Source: Streptomyces albireticuli (lineage in GTDB: Bacteria > Actinomycetota > Actinomycetes > Streptomycetales > Streptomycetaceae). Taken from it: 64,000 nucleotides of DNA. The translations under genes were made by a program, and so were the position numbers. The number at the start of each line of letters is the position of its first letter. Position 1 is the first letter of the stretch. Under the pieces are notes generated by a model, which had not been told where the DNA came from, did not search any database, and saw only the letters and a program-made list of their open reading frames with translations. Below, one piece after another: positions 17,004 to 25,934 of this stretch. The stretch lies in the NCBI RefSeq assembly GCF_021228125.1, contig NZ_JAJQQS010000021.1:62001-126000 (forward strand), in the 5' to 3' direction.

Positions 17004-18041
17004 TCAGGGGCCGTCCAGCACCACGACCTCGCCGGCGTCGAACACGACGCCCACCCGGTCCCCCACCTCGGGCGCGCCCCGCAGGCCGCACGCCGCCTCC
17101 AGCTGCGGCCCGTCGGCCGGCCGCAGCAGCACCACGACGTGGTCGCCCCGGAACGTCCGGCCGGTCACCGTGCACGGCAGCCCGCCCTCTTCCCTCGCGT
17201 CCGGCACCAGCAGCACCCCCGCCGGTCGTACGAGCAGCCGGTGCTCGCCCCCGGACGTACCGGCGGGCACCGGGACCCTGCCCCACACCGTGTCGGCGCT
17301 CCCCCCGCTCACGCGCGCAGCGACCACGTTGTCGAAGCCGAGGAACCGGGCCACGAACTCCGACGCCGGCCGCTGCCACACCTCCAGGGGCGTCCCCGTC
17401 TGGGCGACGCGTCCGTCGCGCATCACCACCACCCGGTCGGCGAGCGCGAACGCCTCGCCCTGGTCGTGGGTGACGGCCAGCACGGTGGTGCCCAGCCGGC
17501 CGAAGAGCTCGCGCAACTCGGCCACCAGCCGCTCGCGCAGCCCGCGGTCGAGCTGGCCGAGCGGCTCGTCGAGCATCAGCAGCCGGGGGCGGGGCGCGAG
17601 CGCGCGCGCGAGCGCCACCCGTTGCTGCTCACCGCCGGACAGCGCCGCGACGGCGCGCCGCCCGGCGCCCGGCAGTCCCACGAGCTCCAGCAGCTCGGCG
17701 ACCCGGCGCTCCGTCTCGGCGCGGCCCGTCTTCCGCATGCGCAGGCCGAAGGCGACGTTGCCGCCGACGTCCCGCTGCGGGAAGAGCTGGTGGTCCTGGA
17801 ACATCAGGCCCACCTCACGCCGGTGCGTGGGCACGCCGTCCTGGTCGTTCCCGGAGAGGAGCACCCGCCCGGCGTCCGCCCTCTGGAGCCCGGCGACGAC
17901 CCTCAGCAGCGTGGACTTGCCGCTGCCGCTCGGGCCGAGCACACAGACCGTCTCGTGCTCGGCGACCTCCAGGTCCACCGCGTCCAGGGCGGCGCGCTCC
18001 CCGAAGCGGACCGTGACGCCGTCCAGTCGCAGCAAGGACAT
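17004..18041 (-). CDS. thiQ: Thiamine ABC transporter ATP-binding protein
   Basis: 345 residues. Walker A LGPSGSGKST, Q-loop MFQDHQLFP, signature ALSGGEQQRVALARAL, Walker B RLLMLDEPLGQLD and H-loop AVTHDQ are all intact. A C-terminal TOBE-like domain (LLVRPAGVLLVP) follows, as in iron/thiamine/polyamine importer ATPases. ATG at 18041 shares one base with the permease stop (TGATG), so expression is coupled. Assignment as thiamine importer rests on the TPP riboswitch at the head of the operon. Confidence 0.88.
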   Translation of the reverse strand: MSLLRLDGVTVRFGERAALDAVDLEVAEHETVCVLGPSGSGKSTLLRVVAGLQRADAGRVLLSGNDQDGVPTHRREVGLMFQDHQLFPQRDVGGNVAFGLRMRKTGRAETERRVAELLELVGLPGAGRRAVAALSGGEQQRVALARALAPRPRLLMLDEPLGQLDRGLRERLVAELRELFGRLGTTVLAVTHDQGEAFALADRVVVMRDGRVAQTGTPLEVWQRPASEFVARFLGFDNVVAARVSGGSADTVWGRVPVPAGTSGGEHRLLVRPAGVLLVPDAREEGGLPCTVTGRTFRGDHVVVLLRPADGPQLEAACGLRGAPEVGDRVGVVFDAGEVVVLDGP

Positions 18042-19750
18042 CAGAACTCTCCCGAACGGTCGGTGCGGATGCGCTCCAGAACCAGCAGCGCCGCCGCGCA
18101 CACCAGCATCAGGATCGTGCTGAGGGCCATGGCCTGCCCGTAATTGAGCTCACCGGCGCGGCCCAGCAGCCGGGACACCGCCACCGGCAGGGTCGGGCTG
18201 TCGGGGCGGGCGATGAACACGGTCGCGCCGAACTCTCCCAGGGACACCGCGAACGCGAAGCCCGCGGCGACCGCCAGCGCCCGGCCGACCAGCGGCAGGT
18301 CCACCTCGCGCCACGCACGCAGCGGGGACGCGCCGAGCACCGCGGCGGCCTCGCGCAGCCGGTCGTCCACGGCGCGCAGCACGGGCAGCATGGTCCGGAC
18401 GACGAAGGGCACGCCCACCAGCGCCTGCGCCAGCGGCACCAGGATCCAGGACGCGCGCAGGTCCAGCGGCGGCTCGTCCAGGGTGATCAGGAAGCCGAAG
18501 CCGACGGTCACGGCGGAGGTGCCCAGCGGCAGCATCAGCAGCGCGTCGAAGCCCCGGACGAGCCTGCCCGCGCGCCGGGTCAGCGCGGCGGCGGCCAGTC
18601 CGCCGACGAGCAGGGCGATCCCGGTGGCGGCCAGCGCGTACGCCAGGGAGTTGCCGATGGCCTCCAGGGGGGCGACGGTGAACGTGCCGCCGCTGCCGCC
18701 GGCGGAGGCCAGGGCACGGTAGAAGGTCAGCCCGTAGCCGTCGGGCCCGTCGAAGGAGCGCAGGACGAGCACGACCAGCGGCACCAGGACCAGCAGGGCG
18801 ATCACCGTGAGCACGCCGCCCAGGAGCGCCCACTGGGCGGCCCCGCGCGGACGGCGCGCGGTGTGCGCGGCGTCGACCAGCTTCAGGGCGGACTCACGGC
18901 GGCGTACGGTCCAGGCGTGCACGCCCAGCAGCACGGCGACCGCGACGAACTGGACGAGCGTGAGCACCGCGGCCGTCGGCAGGTCCAGCAGCTGCGCGGT
19001 CTGCTGGTAGATCTCCACTTCCAGGGTGGCGTAGCGGGGTCCGCCGAGGATCTGGACGGCGCCGAAGGAGGTGAAGGTGAAGAGGAAGACCATCAGGGAA
19101 GCGGCGGCCACGGCCGGCGCGAGGGCCGGCAGGGTGACCCGCCGCCAGGCGGCGAAGCGCCCGGCGCCCAGCACCCGGGCGGCCTCCTCCTGGCGGGGGT
19201 CGAGCTGTGCCCACAGGCCGCCGACGGTCCGGACGACCACGGCGTAGTTGAAGAACACGTGCGCGAGCAGGATCGCCCAGACGGTGGTGTCCAGCCGGAC
19301 GCCCCAGAGCTCGTCCAGCAGCCCGCCCCGGCCGAGCAGCGCCAGGAAGGCCGAGCCCACGACGACGGTGGGCAGCACGAAGGGGACCGTCACCACCGCC
19401 CGCAGCAGCCGCTTCCCGGGGAAGTCGAAGCGCGCGAAGACGTACGCGCCGGGGAGGGCGAGGGCGAGCGTCAGGGCCGTGGAGGCCGCCGCCTGCCAGG
19501 TGGTGAACCACAGGACGTGGCCGATCGCGGGGTCGGTGAGCACCTCGCCCAGCCGCCCGAAGTGCCACCGGCCGTCGTCCTTGAGACCGCGGAGGACGAT
19601 GGCGGAGACGGGATAGGCGAAGAAGACGCCGAAGAAGGCGAGCGGCAGGACCATCAGGCCGAACCGCACCGCCGTCTGCCGGAGCGCCGGCCGGGAGCCC
19701 GGCCGGCGGGGTGTCCGGAGGGCGTCTACTTCAGGACGATCGAGGACCAT
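18041..19750 (-). CDS. thiP: Thiamine ABC transporter permease (two fused halves)
   Basis: 569 residues with about 12 membrane helices in two homologous halves. Each half carries an EAA loop that docks the ATPase: EEAARVLGAGRFAAWRRVTL and REAAAVLGASPLRAWREVDL. The length and duplication match ThiP/FbpB-type permeases. ATG at 19750 overlaps the binding-protein gene by 25 bases. A GTG closer to the first helix is an alternative start. Confidence 0.87.
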   Translation of the reverse strand: MVLDRPEVDALRTPRRPGSRPALRQTAVRFGLMVLPLAFFGVFFAYPVSAIVLRGLKDDGRWHFGRLGEVLTDPAIGHVLWFTTWQAAASTALTLALALPGAYVFARFDFPGKRLLRAVVTVPFVLPTVVVGSAFLALLGRGGLLDELWGVRLDTTVWAILLAHVFFNYAVVVRTVGGLWAQLDPRQEEAARVLGAGRFAAWRRVTLPALAPAVAAASLMVFLFTFTSFGAVQILGGPRYATLEVEIYQQTAQLLDLPTAAVLTLVQFVAVAVLLGVHAWTVRRRESALKLVDAAHTARRPRGAAQWALLGGVLTVIALLVLVPLVVLVLRSFDGPDGYGLTFYRALASAGGSGGTFTVAPLEAIGNSLAYALAATGIALLVGGLAAAALTRRAGRLVRGFDALLMLPLGTSAVTVGFGFLITLDEPPLDLRASWILVPLAQALVGVPFVVRTMLPVLRAVDDRLREAAAVLGASPLRAWREVDLPLVGRALAVAAGFAFAVSLGEFGATVFIARPDSPTLPVAVSRLLGRAGELNYGQAMALSTILMLVCAAALLVLERIRTDRSGEF

Positions 19751-20811
19751 GCCTTGACCCACTGCTCCCGGTTCTTGGCGATCTTCTCCGGGTCGAGGGT
19801 GTGGGGATCCGTGACCTTCACGCCGTACTTGGTGAACAGCTCGGGAAGCGCGGCGTCCTGGCTGGCGGGCCGGACGAACATCTGGAGGGGCATGTCCTCC
19901 TGGAACTTCTTGCTCAGCAGGAAGTCGATCAGGGCCTTGCCGCCCTCGGTGTTCTTCGCGCCCTTGAGCAGGCCGGCGAACTCCGTCTGCCGGAAGCAGG
20001 TGCCGGTCGCGACGCCCGTGGGGGCCTCCTTCGGCTCCGGCTTCACGCCCATCACCTCGGCGGGCGGGCTGGAGGCGTAGGAGACGACCAGCGGCTTGTC
20101 GCCCTTGGCCTTCTTGCCGCCGGCCGAGCCGGAGAAGCGCTCGCTGTACGCCTGCTCCCAGCCGCTCACCACCTCCACGCCGTTGGCCTTGAGCTTCTTC
20201 CAGTAGTCCTGCCAGCCGTCGTCGCCGTACTCGGCGACGGTGGCGAGCTGGAAGGCGAGGCCGGGCGAGGACGTGGCGGCGTTCTCGGTGACGAGGAGGT
20301 TCTTGTACTCCGGCTTGATCAGGTCGTCGAGGGACCGCGGCGGTGCCAGCTTGTGGTCGGCGAAGTACGCGCGGTCGTAGTTGACGCAGATGTCGCCGGT
20401 GTCGACCGGGGTGACCCGGTGCCGGGCTGCGTCGGCCTGGAGGTCCTTCGGCACCCGGTCGAGGCCCTTGGCCTCGTAAGGCGTGAAGAGGTCCTGGTCC
20501 AGCGCCCGGGAGAGCAGGGTGTTGTCGACGCCGAAGAAGACGTCGCCCTGCGGGTGGCTCTTGGAGAGGATCGCCTGGTTGACGGCCGAGCCGGCGTCGC
20601 CGCTCTTGATCACCTTGACGGTGTAGCCGCTCTCCTTCTCGAAGTCCTTCAGGACGCCGTCCGAGACGACGAAGGAGTCGTGCGAGACGAGGGTGACGGT
20701 CTTGCCGCCCTCGCCTTCCGTGCCGCCCGAGCCGCCGCAGGCGGCCAGCACGGGCAGGCCGAGCGCGGCGACGACGGCCGCCCCGAGGGCACGCCGGAGA
20801 TTGGTGTTCAT
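19726..20811 (-). CDS. thiB: Thiamine ABC transporter substrate-binding lipoprotein
   Basis: 361 residues. A signal peptide ends in lipobox VLAAC (about residue 25). Mature sequence TVTLVSHDSFVVSDGVLKDF and a later PVDTGDICVNYDRAYF fit the ThiB/TbpA thiamine receptor family (bacterial type 1 fold). ATG at 20811 follows the TPP riboswitch directly, so the whole thiB-thiP-thiQ operon should be shut off when thiamine pyrophosphate is plentiful. It scavenges thiamine or its phosphates outside the membrane. Confidence 0.9.
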   Translation of the reverse strand: MNTNLRRALGAAVVAALGLPVLAACGGSGGTEGEGGKTVTLVSHDSFVVSDGVLKDFEKESGYTVKVIKSGDAGSAVNQAILSKSHPQGDVFFGVDNTLLSRALDQDLFTPYEAKGLDRVPKDLQADAARHRVTPVDTGDICVNYDRAYFADHKLAPPRSLDDLIKPEYKNLLVTENAATSSPGLAFQLATVAEYGDDGWQDYWKKLKANGVEVVSGWEQAYSERFSGSAGGKKAKGDKPLVVSYASSPPAEVMGVKPEPKEAPTGVATGTCFRQTEFAGLLKGAKNTEGGKALIDFLLSKKFQEDMPLQMFVRPASQDAALPELFTKYGVKVTDPHTLDPEKIAKNREQWVKAWSSIVLK

Positions 20812-20820
20812 GATGATGCT

Positions 20821-20906
20821 GACTCCCTACGCCGGTATGACCCGGATCAGGTCCGAGGGTCTGCGGCCTGTGCCGCACTCTCAGCGCTCGCGCGCTCCCC
20901 TGTCGG
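20821..20906 (-). promoter_or_regulatory. TPP (thi-box) riboswitch
   Basis: Read on the minus strand, the element has GGGGAGC, the CTGAGAGTG core, the pyrophosphate-side GACCTGATCCGGGTCATACC and closing GCGTAGGGA. These are the conserved blocks of the TPP aptamer in correct order. It ends about 10 bases before the thiB start, so it probably controls translation by hiding the ribosome site. Confidence 0.95.
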
Positions 20907-20958
20907 ATTGTTCATTTGTGCGAAGGCACAGTATCAGTGCGCCTCCGGCGGGCCGAGC

Positions 20959-22068
20959 TCAGCGCTCGGCGGCCGCCAGCTGCCCGCAGGCGCCGTCGAT
21001 CTCCTGGCCCCGGGTGTCCCGGACGGTGACCGGCACGCCGTGGGCGGCGATCGCCTCGACGAAGGCCCGCTCGTCCTCCGGACGGGAGGCCGTCCACTTG
21101 GAGCCCGGGGTGGGGTTCAGCGGGATGAGGTTGACGTGCACCCGCTTGCCCTTGAGGAGCCGGCCGAGGAGGTCGCCACGCCACGCCTGGTCGTTGATGT
21201 CCCGGATCAGGGCGTACTCGATGGAGATCCGGCGGCCGGACTTCTCGGCGTACTCCCACGCGGCGTCGAGGACCTCGCGGACCTTCCAGCGGGTGTTCAC
21301 GGGCACCAGGGTGTCGCGCAGCTCGTCGTCCGGGGCGTGCAGCGAGACGGCGAGGCGGCACTTGAAGCCCTCGTCGGCGAAGCGGTGCATCGCCGGGACC
21401 AGACCGACGGTGGAGACCGTGATGCCGCGCTGGGACAGGCCGAGACCGTCCGGCTCGGGGTCGGTGAGGCGGCGGATGGCGCCGACGACCCGCTTGTAGT
21501 TGGCGAGGGGCTCGCCCATGCCCATGAAGACGATGTTGGACAGGCGGGCGGGGCCGCCCGGGACCTCGCCGTCGCGCAGGGCGCGCATGCCGTCCACGAT
21601 CTGGTGGACGATCTCGGCGGTCGACAGGTTACGGTCCAGACCCGCCTGGCCGGTGGCGCAGAACGGGCAGTTCATGCCGCAGCCCGCCTGGGAGCTGATG
21701 CACATGGTGACCCGGTCGGGGTAGCGCATGAGCACGGACTCCACCAGCTTGCCGTCGTGCAGCCGCCAGAGGGTCTTACGGGTGGTGTCGTCGTCGCACG
21801 AGATGTGCCGGACGACGTTCATCAGCTCCGGCAGCAGCTCGGCCGCGAGCTTCTCGCGGGCCGCCGCCGGGATGTCCGTCCACGCCGCGGGGTCGTGCGC
21901 GTACCGGGCGAAATAGTGCTGCGACAGCTGCTTGGCGCGGAACGGCTTCTCGCCGATCGCGGCGACCGCCTCACGGCGCTCGGCGGGCGAGAGGTCGGCA
22001 AGGTGCCGCGGGGGCTTCTTGGCCCCACGGGGGGCGACGAACGTCAGTTCTCCAGGCGCGGGGGCCAT
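20959..22068 (-). CDS. rlmN: 23S rRNA (A2503-C2) / tRNA (A37) methyltransferase
   Basis: 369 residues, radical-SAM type. The cluster motif CGMNCPFC gives C130, C134 and C137. A Cys at about 123 and the C-terminal DGACGQL cysteine fit the methyl-carrying pair of RlmN. GMGEPLANY is the conserved SAM-binding block. It methylates C2 of A2503 in the ribosome exit tunnel and of A37 in tRNA. ATG at 22068 has GAGGAG nine bases upstream, so an earlier in-frame start is not needed. Confidence 0.95.
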   Translation of the reverse strand: MAPAPGELTFVAPRGAKKPPRHLADLSPAERREAVAAIGEKPFRAKQLSQHYFARYAHDPAAWTDIPAAAREKLAAELLPELMNVVRHISCDDDTTRKTLWRLHDGKLVESVLMRYPDRVTMCISSQAGCGMNCPFCATGQAGLDRNLSTAEIVHQIVDGMRALRDGEVPGGPARLSNIVFMGMGEPLANYKRVVGAIRRLTDPEPDGLGLSQRGITVSTVGLVPAMHRFADEGFKCRLAVSLHAPDDELRDTLVPVNTRWKVREVLDAAWEYAEKSGRRISIEYALIRDINDQAWRGDLLGRLLKGKRVHVNLIPLNPTPGSKWTASRPEDERAFVEAIAAHGVPVTVRDTRGQEIDGACGQLAAAER

Positions 22069-22181
22069 GAGCGGAAACTCCTCGTTGACGACTGCGGATG
22101 ATCTCCGCGATCGCGGAGCCGGCGGCACGGCGGAGCCGGAACCCGGAGACCTCACGGGAGCACCCCCGCGGGCGCGGGACC

Positions 22182-22216
22182 GGAAAAGGGCCCGCCGCGC
22201 AGCGACGAGCCCTTCC
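22182..22216 (-). terminator. Terminator after cdsA
   Basis: On the minus strand GGAAGGGC pairs with GCCCTTTTCC (two-base bulge), and the interior can also pair. A short U-run lies in the right arm. It sits just after the cdsA stop and before rlmN. Confidence 0.5.
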
Positions 22217-22233
22217 AGGGTACCTGGCCCGGC

Positions 22234-23334
22234 TCAGGAGCCGACGAAGACGACCATCAGCAGCCACACCACCGGTGCGGTCGGCAGCAGGGAGTCCAGC
22301 CGGTCCATGATCCCGCCGTGGCCGGGCAGCAGCGCGCCCATGTCCTTGATGCCGAGATCACGCTTGATCATGGACTCACCGAGGTCGCCCAGCGTGGCGC
22401 TGGCCGCGACGGCGAGACCGAGCAGCAGACCCTGCCACCACGCCCCGTCGTCGATCAGGAAGTGCATGCACAGAGCGCCCGCCACCATGGCGAACGCCAC
22501 CGCTCCGAACAGACCCTCGCGGGTCTTGCCGGGGCTGATGCGCGGCGCCAGCTTGCGCTTGCCGAACTTCCAGCCCACCGCGTACGCGCCGGTGTCGCTG
22601 ACCACCGTGAGGATCAGGAAGGTCAGCACCCGCCACGCGCCGTCGTCCGCGGCCAGCATCAGCGCCACGAAGGTGGCGAGGAAGGGCACGTAGAACGCCG
22701 CGAAGATGCCCGCCGTGACGTCCTTGAGGTAGTCGTCCGGCGGCTCCGTCATACGCCATACGAGCACGGCCAGCGCGGTGAAGGCCATGGCCACCCACGC
22801 GCCCTCGGCGCCGTTCACATAGCCCGCGATGACCATCGCGGCACCACCGAGCGCCAGCGGCACCAGGGGGGCCCGTACGGCCTTCTTCTCCGCGAGCCGG
22901 GAGGTCAGCTCCCACAGCCCGACGACGACGGCGAGCACGATGACGCCGAGGAAGACGGGCTTGTAGATGAACAGGGAGGCGAGGATGACCGCGCCGAGGC
23001 CCAGTCCCACCCCTATCGCGGCCCGCAGATCGCGGCCCGCGCTCTTCTTCCCCGTCTTCGGGGCCTGCGGGGAGGCGGGCACCGGGGGCGGGTCCTGGGG
23101 CCGGATGTCGGGCTCCTGTTCATCGCGGAACAGGGGGCCGCGAAGGTGGGCGGCCCCCTGGTCACGGTCGTCCTGGTCTCCGCCTGCGGCGGGCACGATG
23201 GGCATGGGGCGAGTCTGCGCCGCGTCGCCCGCCTCGCGCACAGGACCCGCCGAGGGGGCCGCGGAGGAGGGCCCCCGGTCGGTGGACCCCCAGTACGCGG
23301 CGCCCTGCGGGGTCCCCCAGGATGTCTCGTTCAT
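22234..23334 (-). CDS. cdsA: Phosphatidate cytidylyltransferase (CDP-DAG synthase)
   Basis: 366 residues. A polar, proline-rich N-terminus of about 105 residues is followed by about eight membrane helices and the family signature LGDLGESMIKRDLGIKDMG then PGHGGIMDRLDS. It makes CDP-diacylglycerol from phosphatidic acid and CTP, the branch point for all phospholipids. ATG at 23334 shares a base with the frr stop (TGATG), so translation is coupled to ribosome recycling factor. The long disordered N-terminus is typical of actinobacterial versions. Confidence 0.93.
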   Translation of the reverse strand: MNETSWGTPQGAAYWGSTDRGPSSAAPSAGPVREAGDAAQTRPMPIVPAAGGDQDDRDQGAAHLRGPLFRDEQEPDIRPQDPPPVPASPQAPKTGKKSAGRDLRAAIGVGLGLGAVILASLFIYKPVFLGVIVLAVVVGLWELTSRLAEKKAVRAPLVPLALGGAAMVIAGYVNGAEGAWVAMAFTALAVLVWRMTEPPDDYLKDVTAGIFAAFYVPFLATFVALMLAADDGAWRVLTFLILTVVSDTGAYAVGWKFGKRKLAPRISPGKTREGLFGAVAFAMVAGALCMHFLIDDGAWWQGLLLGLAVAASATLGDLGESMIKRDLGIKDMGALLPGHGGIMDRLDSLLPTAPVVWLLMVVFVGS

Positions 23335-23891
23335 CAGACCTCGAGGAGCTCGGCTTCCTTGTGCTTGAGCAGCTCGTCCACCTGCGCGACGTACTTCGCG
23401 GTGGTGTCGTCGAGCTCCTTCTCCGCGCGGCGCACCTCGTCCTCGCCGGACTCCTTGTCCTTGACCAGCTTGTCCAGGGCGTCCTTGGCCTTGCGGCGGA
23501 TGGAGCGGATCGAGACCTTGGCGTCCTCGGCCTTGGTCTTGGCGACCTTGACGTAGTCCCTGCGGCGCTGCTCGGTCAGCTCCGGGAACGTCACCCGGAT
23601 GATGTTGCCGTCGTTGCTCGGGTTGACGCCGAGGTCCGAGTCACGGATCGCCTGCTCGATGTTGCGCAGCGCGGTCTTGTCGAACGGCGTCACCACGGCC
23701 ATGCGCGGCTCCGGCACCGAGAAGGACGCCAGCTGGTTGATCGGCGTCAGCGCACCGTAGTAGTCCGCCACGATCTTGTTGAACATCGCCGGGTGCGCAC
23801 GCCCGGTGCGGATCGCCGCGAAGTCCTCCTTGGCGACCACAACGGCCTTCTCCATCTTCTCCTCGGCCTCGAGGAGGATCTCTTCGATCAC
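23334..23891 (-). CDS. frr: Ribosome recycling factor
   Basis: 185 residues, the standard length. Conserved AAIRTGRAHPAMFNKI and RRDYVKVAKTKAEDAKVSIR stretches are present. It splits post-termination ribosomes together with EF-G. Two GTG codons stand together (23894 and 23891). The second has AGGAG at six bases and gives the family length, so I chose it. Confidence 0.96.
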   Translation of the reverse strand: MIEEILLEAEEKMEKAVVVAKEDFAAIRTGRAHPAMFNKIVADYYGALTPINQLASFSVPEPRMAVVTPFDKTALRNIEQAIRDSDLGVNPSNDGNIIRVTFPELTEQRRRDYVKVAKTKAEDAKVSIRSIRRKAKDALDKLVKDKESGEDEVRRAEKELDDTTAKYVAQVDELLKHKEAELLEV

Positions 23892-24058
23892 CACTTGCTC
23901 CTGGTGTTATCAGTAAGCAGAGCCTCGCCCCTGCGCGCGTCTTCTCCTGCACGGTGTCCGACCGGCAGGCCGTTGTCCATCCCCGTGCCGAGGTCTTCCC
24001 ACGGCACGGAGTTGCCGTCCGCATCGGGCCCGGGAGCCACGGACGGCGGTGCGGGCCG

Positions 24059-24838
24059 TCAGGCCCGCGTGCTCTCGTCGCTCACGAGCGTGCCGATCTT
24101 CTCACCCTTGACCGCACGGGCGATGTTGCCCTCGGCCAGCAGCTCGAAGACCAGGATCGGGAGCTTGTTGTCCATGCACAGGGAGATGGCGGTGGCGTCG
24201 GCGACCTTGAGGCCGCGGGAGAGCACCTCGCCGTACTCGAGGGCGTCGAACTTCACCGCGTCGGGGTTCTTCTTCGGGTCGGAGTCGTAGACCCCGTCGA
24301 CGCCGTTCTTGCCCATCAGGATCGCCTCGGCGTGGATCTCCAGGGCGCGCTGGGCGGCGGTGGTGTCGGTGGAGAAGTAGGGCATGCCCATGCCGGCGCC
24401 GAAGATGACGACGCGGCCCTTCTCCAGGTGGCGCACCGCGCGCAGCGGGATGAACGGCTCCGCGACCTGGCCCATGGTGATGCCGGTCTGCACCCGCGTC
24501 TCGATGCCTTCCTTGACCAGGAAGTCCTGGAGGGCGAGGCAGTTCATGACGGTGCCGAGCATGCCCATGTAGTCCGACCGGGCCCGGTCCATGCCGCGCT
24601 GCTGGAGCTCGGCGCCGCGGAAGAAGTTGCCGCCGCCGATCACGACGGCGATCTCGTACCCGTCGCGGACGACCGCCGCGATCTCGCGGGCGATCGCGTG
24701 CACGACATCGGGGTCGACACCGAGGCCCCCGCCGCCGGCGAATGCCTCGCCGGACAGTTTCAGCATAAACCGGCGGCGTTTGCCGTGGTCAGCGCTCTTG
24801 TCGTCGGCGGTCTGCCGGGCGTCCGCACCCTGATTCAT
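24059..24838 (-). CDS. pyrH: UMP kinase
   Basis: 259 residues, amino-acid-kinase fold: KLSGEAFAGG, VIGGGNFFRG, GMLGTVMNCLALQDFL and GKNGVDGVYDSDP. It phosphorylates UMP to UDP in pyrimidine synthesis and is allosterically controlled by GTP and UTP in most bacteria. ATG at 24838 has GAGGAG eight bases upstream; an in-frame ATG at 24859 has none. Follows tsf after a hairpin-bearing gap; frr is next. Confidence 0.96.
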   Translation of the reverse strand: MNQGADARQTADDKSADHGKRRRFMLKLSGEAFAGGGGLGVDPDVVHAIAREIAAVVRDGYEIAVVIGGGNFFRGAELQQRGMDRARSDYMGMLGTVMNCLALQDFLVKEGIETRVQTGITMGQVAEPFIPLRAVRHLEKGRVVIFGAGMGMPYFSTDTTAAQRALEIHAEAILMGKNGVDGVYDSDPKKNPDAVKFDALEYGEVLSRGLKVADATAISLCMDNKLPILVFELLAEGNIARAVKGEKIGTLVSDESTRA

Positions 24839-24860
24839 TGGAGATCTCCTCGTGCACATA

Positions 24861-24920
24861 CGAAGAAGGCCATTGCCGGACGGGTCCTTATCAGATCCCT
24901 CTGCGGCAATGGCCTCCTCG
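24861..24920 (-). terminator. Hairpin between tsf and pyrH
   Basis: A 12-bp perfect stem (AGGCCATTGCCG with its complement), extended by G-U pairs, has a 25-base loop. It fills the gap between tsf and pyrH and could reduce read-through, lowering pyrH relative to the translation genes. Confidence 0.5.
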
Positions 24921-25001
24921 TCACATCAGCGGCCGACCGGTGACGGGCCGGCTGCATACGACCCTAGCGGGTCGCAGGTCAATCGCTGCCCTGCTACAGG
25001 C

Positions 25002-25838
25002 TCAGGCGCCGACGCGGATGCGCGCGAAGCGCTTCAGCGTGACACCGGCCTCGTCCAGGATCTTCTGGACGGTCTTCTTGTTGTCCTTCGCGAAGGGCTG
25101 GTCCAGGAGGACCTGCTCCTTGAAGAAGCCGGTGACGCGACCCTCGACGATCTTCGGCAGGGCGGCCTCGGGCTTACCCTCCTCGCGAGCGGTGGCCTCG
25201 GCGACGCGGCGCTCGTTCTCGACGACGTCGGCCGGGATGGCGTCACGGGTCAGGAACTTCGGCGCGAAGGCGGCGATGTGCTGCGCGACGTCCTTGGCGA
25301 CCTCGGCGTTCTCCTTGTCCAGCTCGACCAGCACGCCGACCTGCGGGGGCAGGTCCGCGGCGGTGCGGTGCATGTAGGAGTAGACCTTGCCGTCGGCGTA
25401 CTGCGCGAAGCGGTCCACGACGATCTTCTCGCCGAGGGTGGCGTTGGCCTCGTCCACGAAAGCCTGGACGGTCTTGCCGGCCTCGATCTCGGACGCCATG
25501 AGCGCCTCGAGGTCGGCCGGGGCGCTCTTGGCGATGTGGGCGGCCAGAGCGTCGGCGACGGTGATGAACTTGTCGCCCTTGGCGACGAAGTCCGTCTCGC
25601 ACTTCAGCTCGACGATGACACCGGAGGTGTTGTCGTCGGCGATGGAGGTGACGACGGCGCCGTTCTCGGTGGTGCGGCTCTCGCGCTTGGCCACACCCTT
25701 CAGGCCCTTGACGCGGACGATCTCGACGGCCTTCTCCAGGTCGCCGGCAGCCTCGTCCAGCGCCTTCTTGCAGTCCATCATGCCGGCGCCGGTGAGCTCA
25801 CGGAGCTTCTTGACGTCAGCGGCGGTGAAGTTCGCCAT
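25002..25838 (-). CDS. tsf: Translation elongation factor Ts
   Basis: 278 residues beginning MANFTAADVKKLRELTGAGMM, with the EF-Tu-contacting DCKKALDEA and the internal TDFVAKGDKF motif. It exchanges nucleotide on EF-Tu. Follows rpsB in the classical rpsB-tsf-pyrH-frr order. Confidence 0.97.
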   Translation of the reverse strand: MANFTAADVKKLRELTGAGMMDCKKALDEAAGDLEKAVEIVRVKGLKGVAKRESRTTENGAVVTSIADDNTSGVIVELKCETDFVAKGDKFITVADALAAHIAKSAPADLEALMASEIEAGKTVQAFVDEANATLGEKIVVDRFAQYADGKVYSYMHRTAADLPPQVGVLVELDKENAEVAKDVAQHIAAFAPKFLTRDAIPADVVENERRVAEATAREEGKPEAALPKIVEGRVTGFFKEQVLLDQPFAKDNKKTVQKILDEAGVTLKRFARIRVGA

Positions 25839-25874
25839 GGTGAATCTCTCTCGAAAGTCGTTGACTACGGGTGC

Positions 25875-25913
25875 ACGGCGGGGGGCGGCGCTGTACGCGC
25901 CGACCCCCGCCGT
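25875..25913 (-). terminator. Attenuator-like hairpin between rpsB and tsf
   Basis: A 17-bp stem with one mismatch (25875-25891 with 25897-25913) and a 5-base loop. It lies in the 96-bp rpsB-tsf gap, where many bacteria also carry a partial terminator that sets S2 above EF-Ts. Confidence 0.65.
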
Positions 25914-25934
25914 TCAACTACCGGGACTGAGGTG

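Noticed and set aside
19751..20878. N-terminal extension of the thiP frame
   Set aside because: Out-of-frame shadow of thiB, and it would cross the TPP riboswitch.
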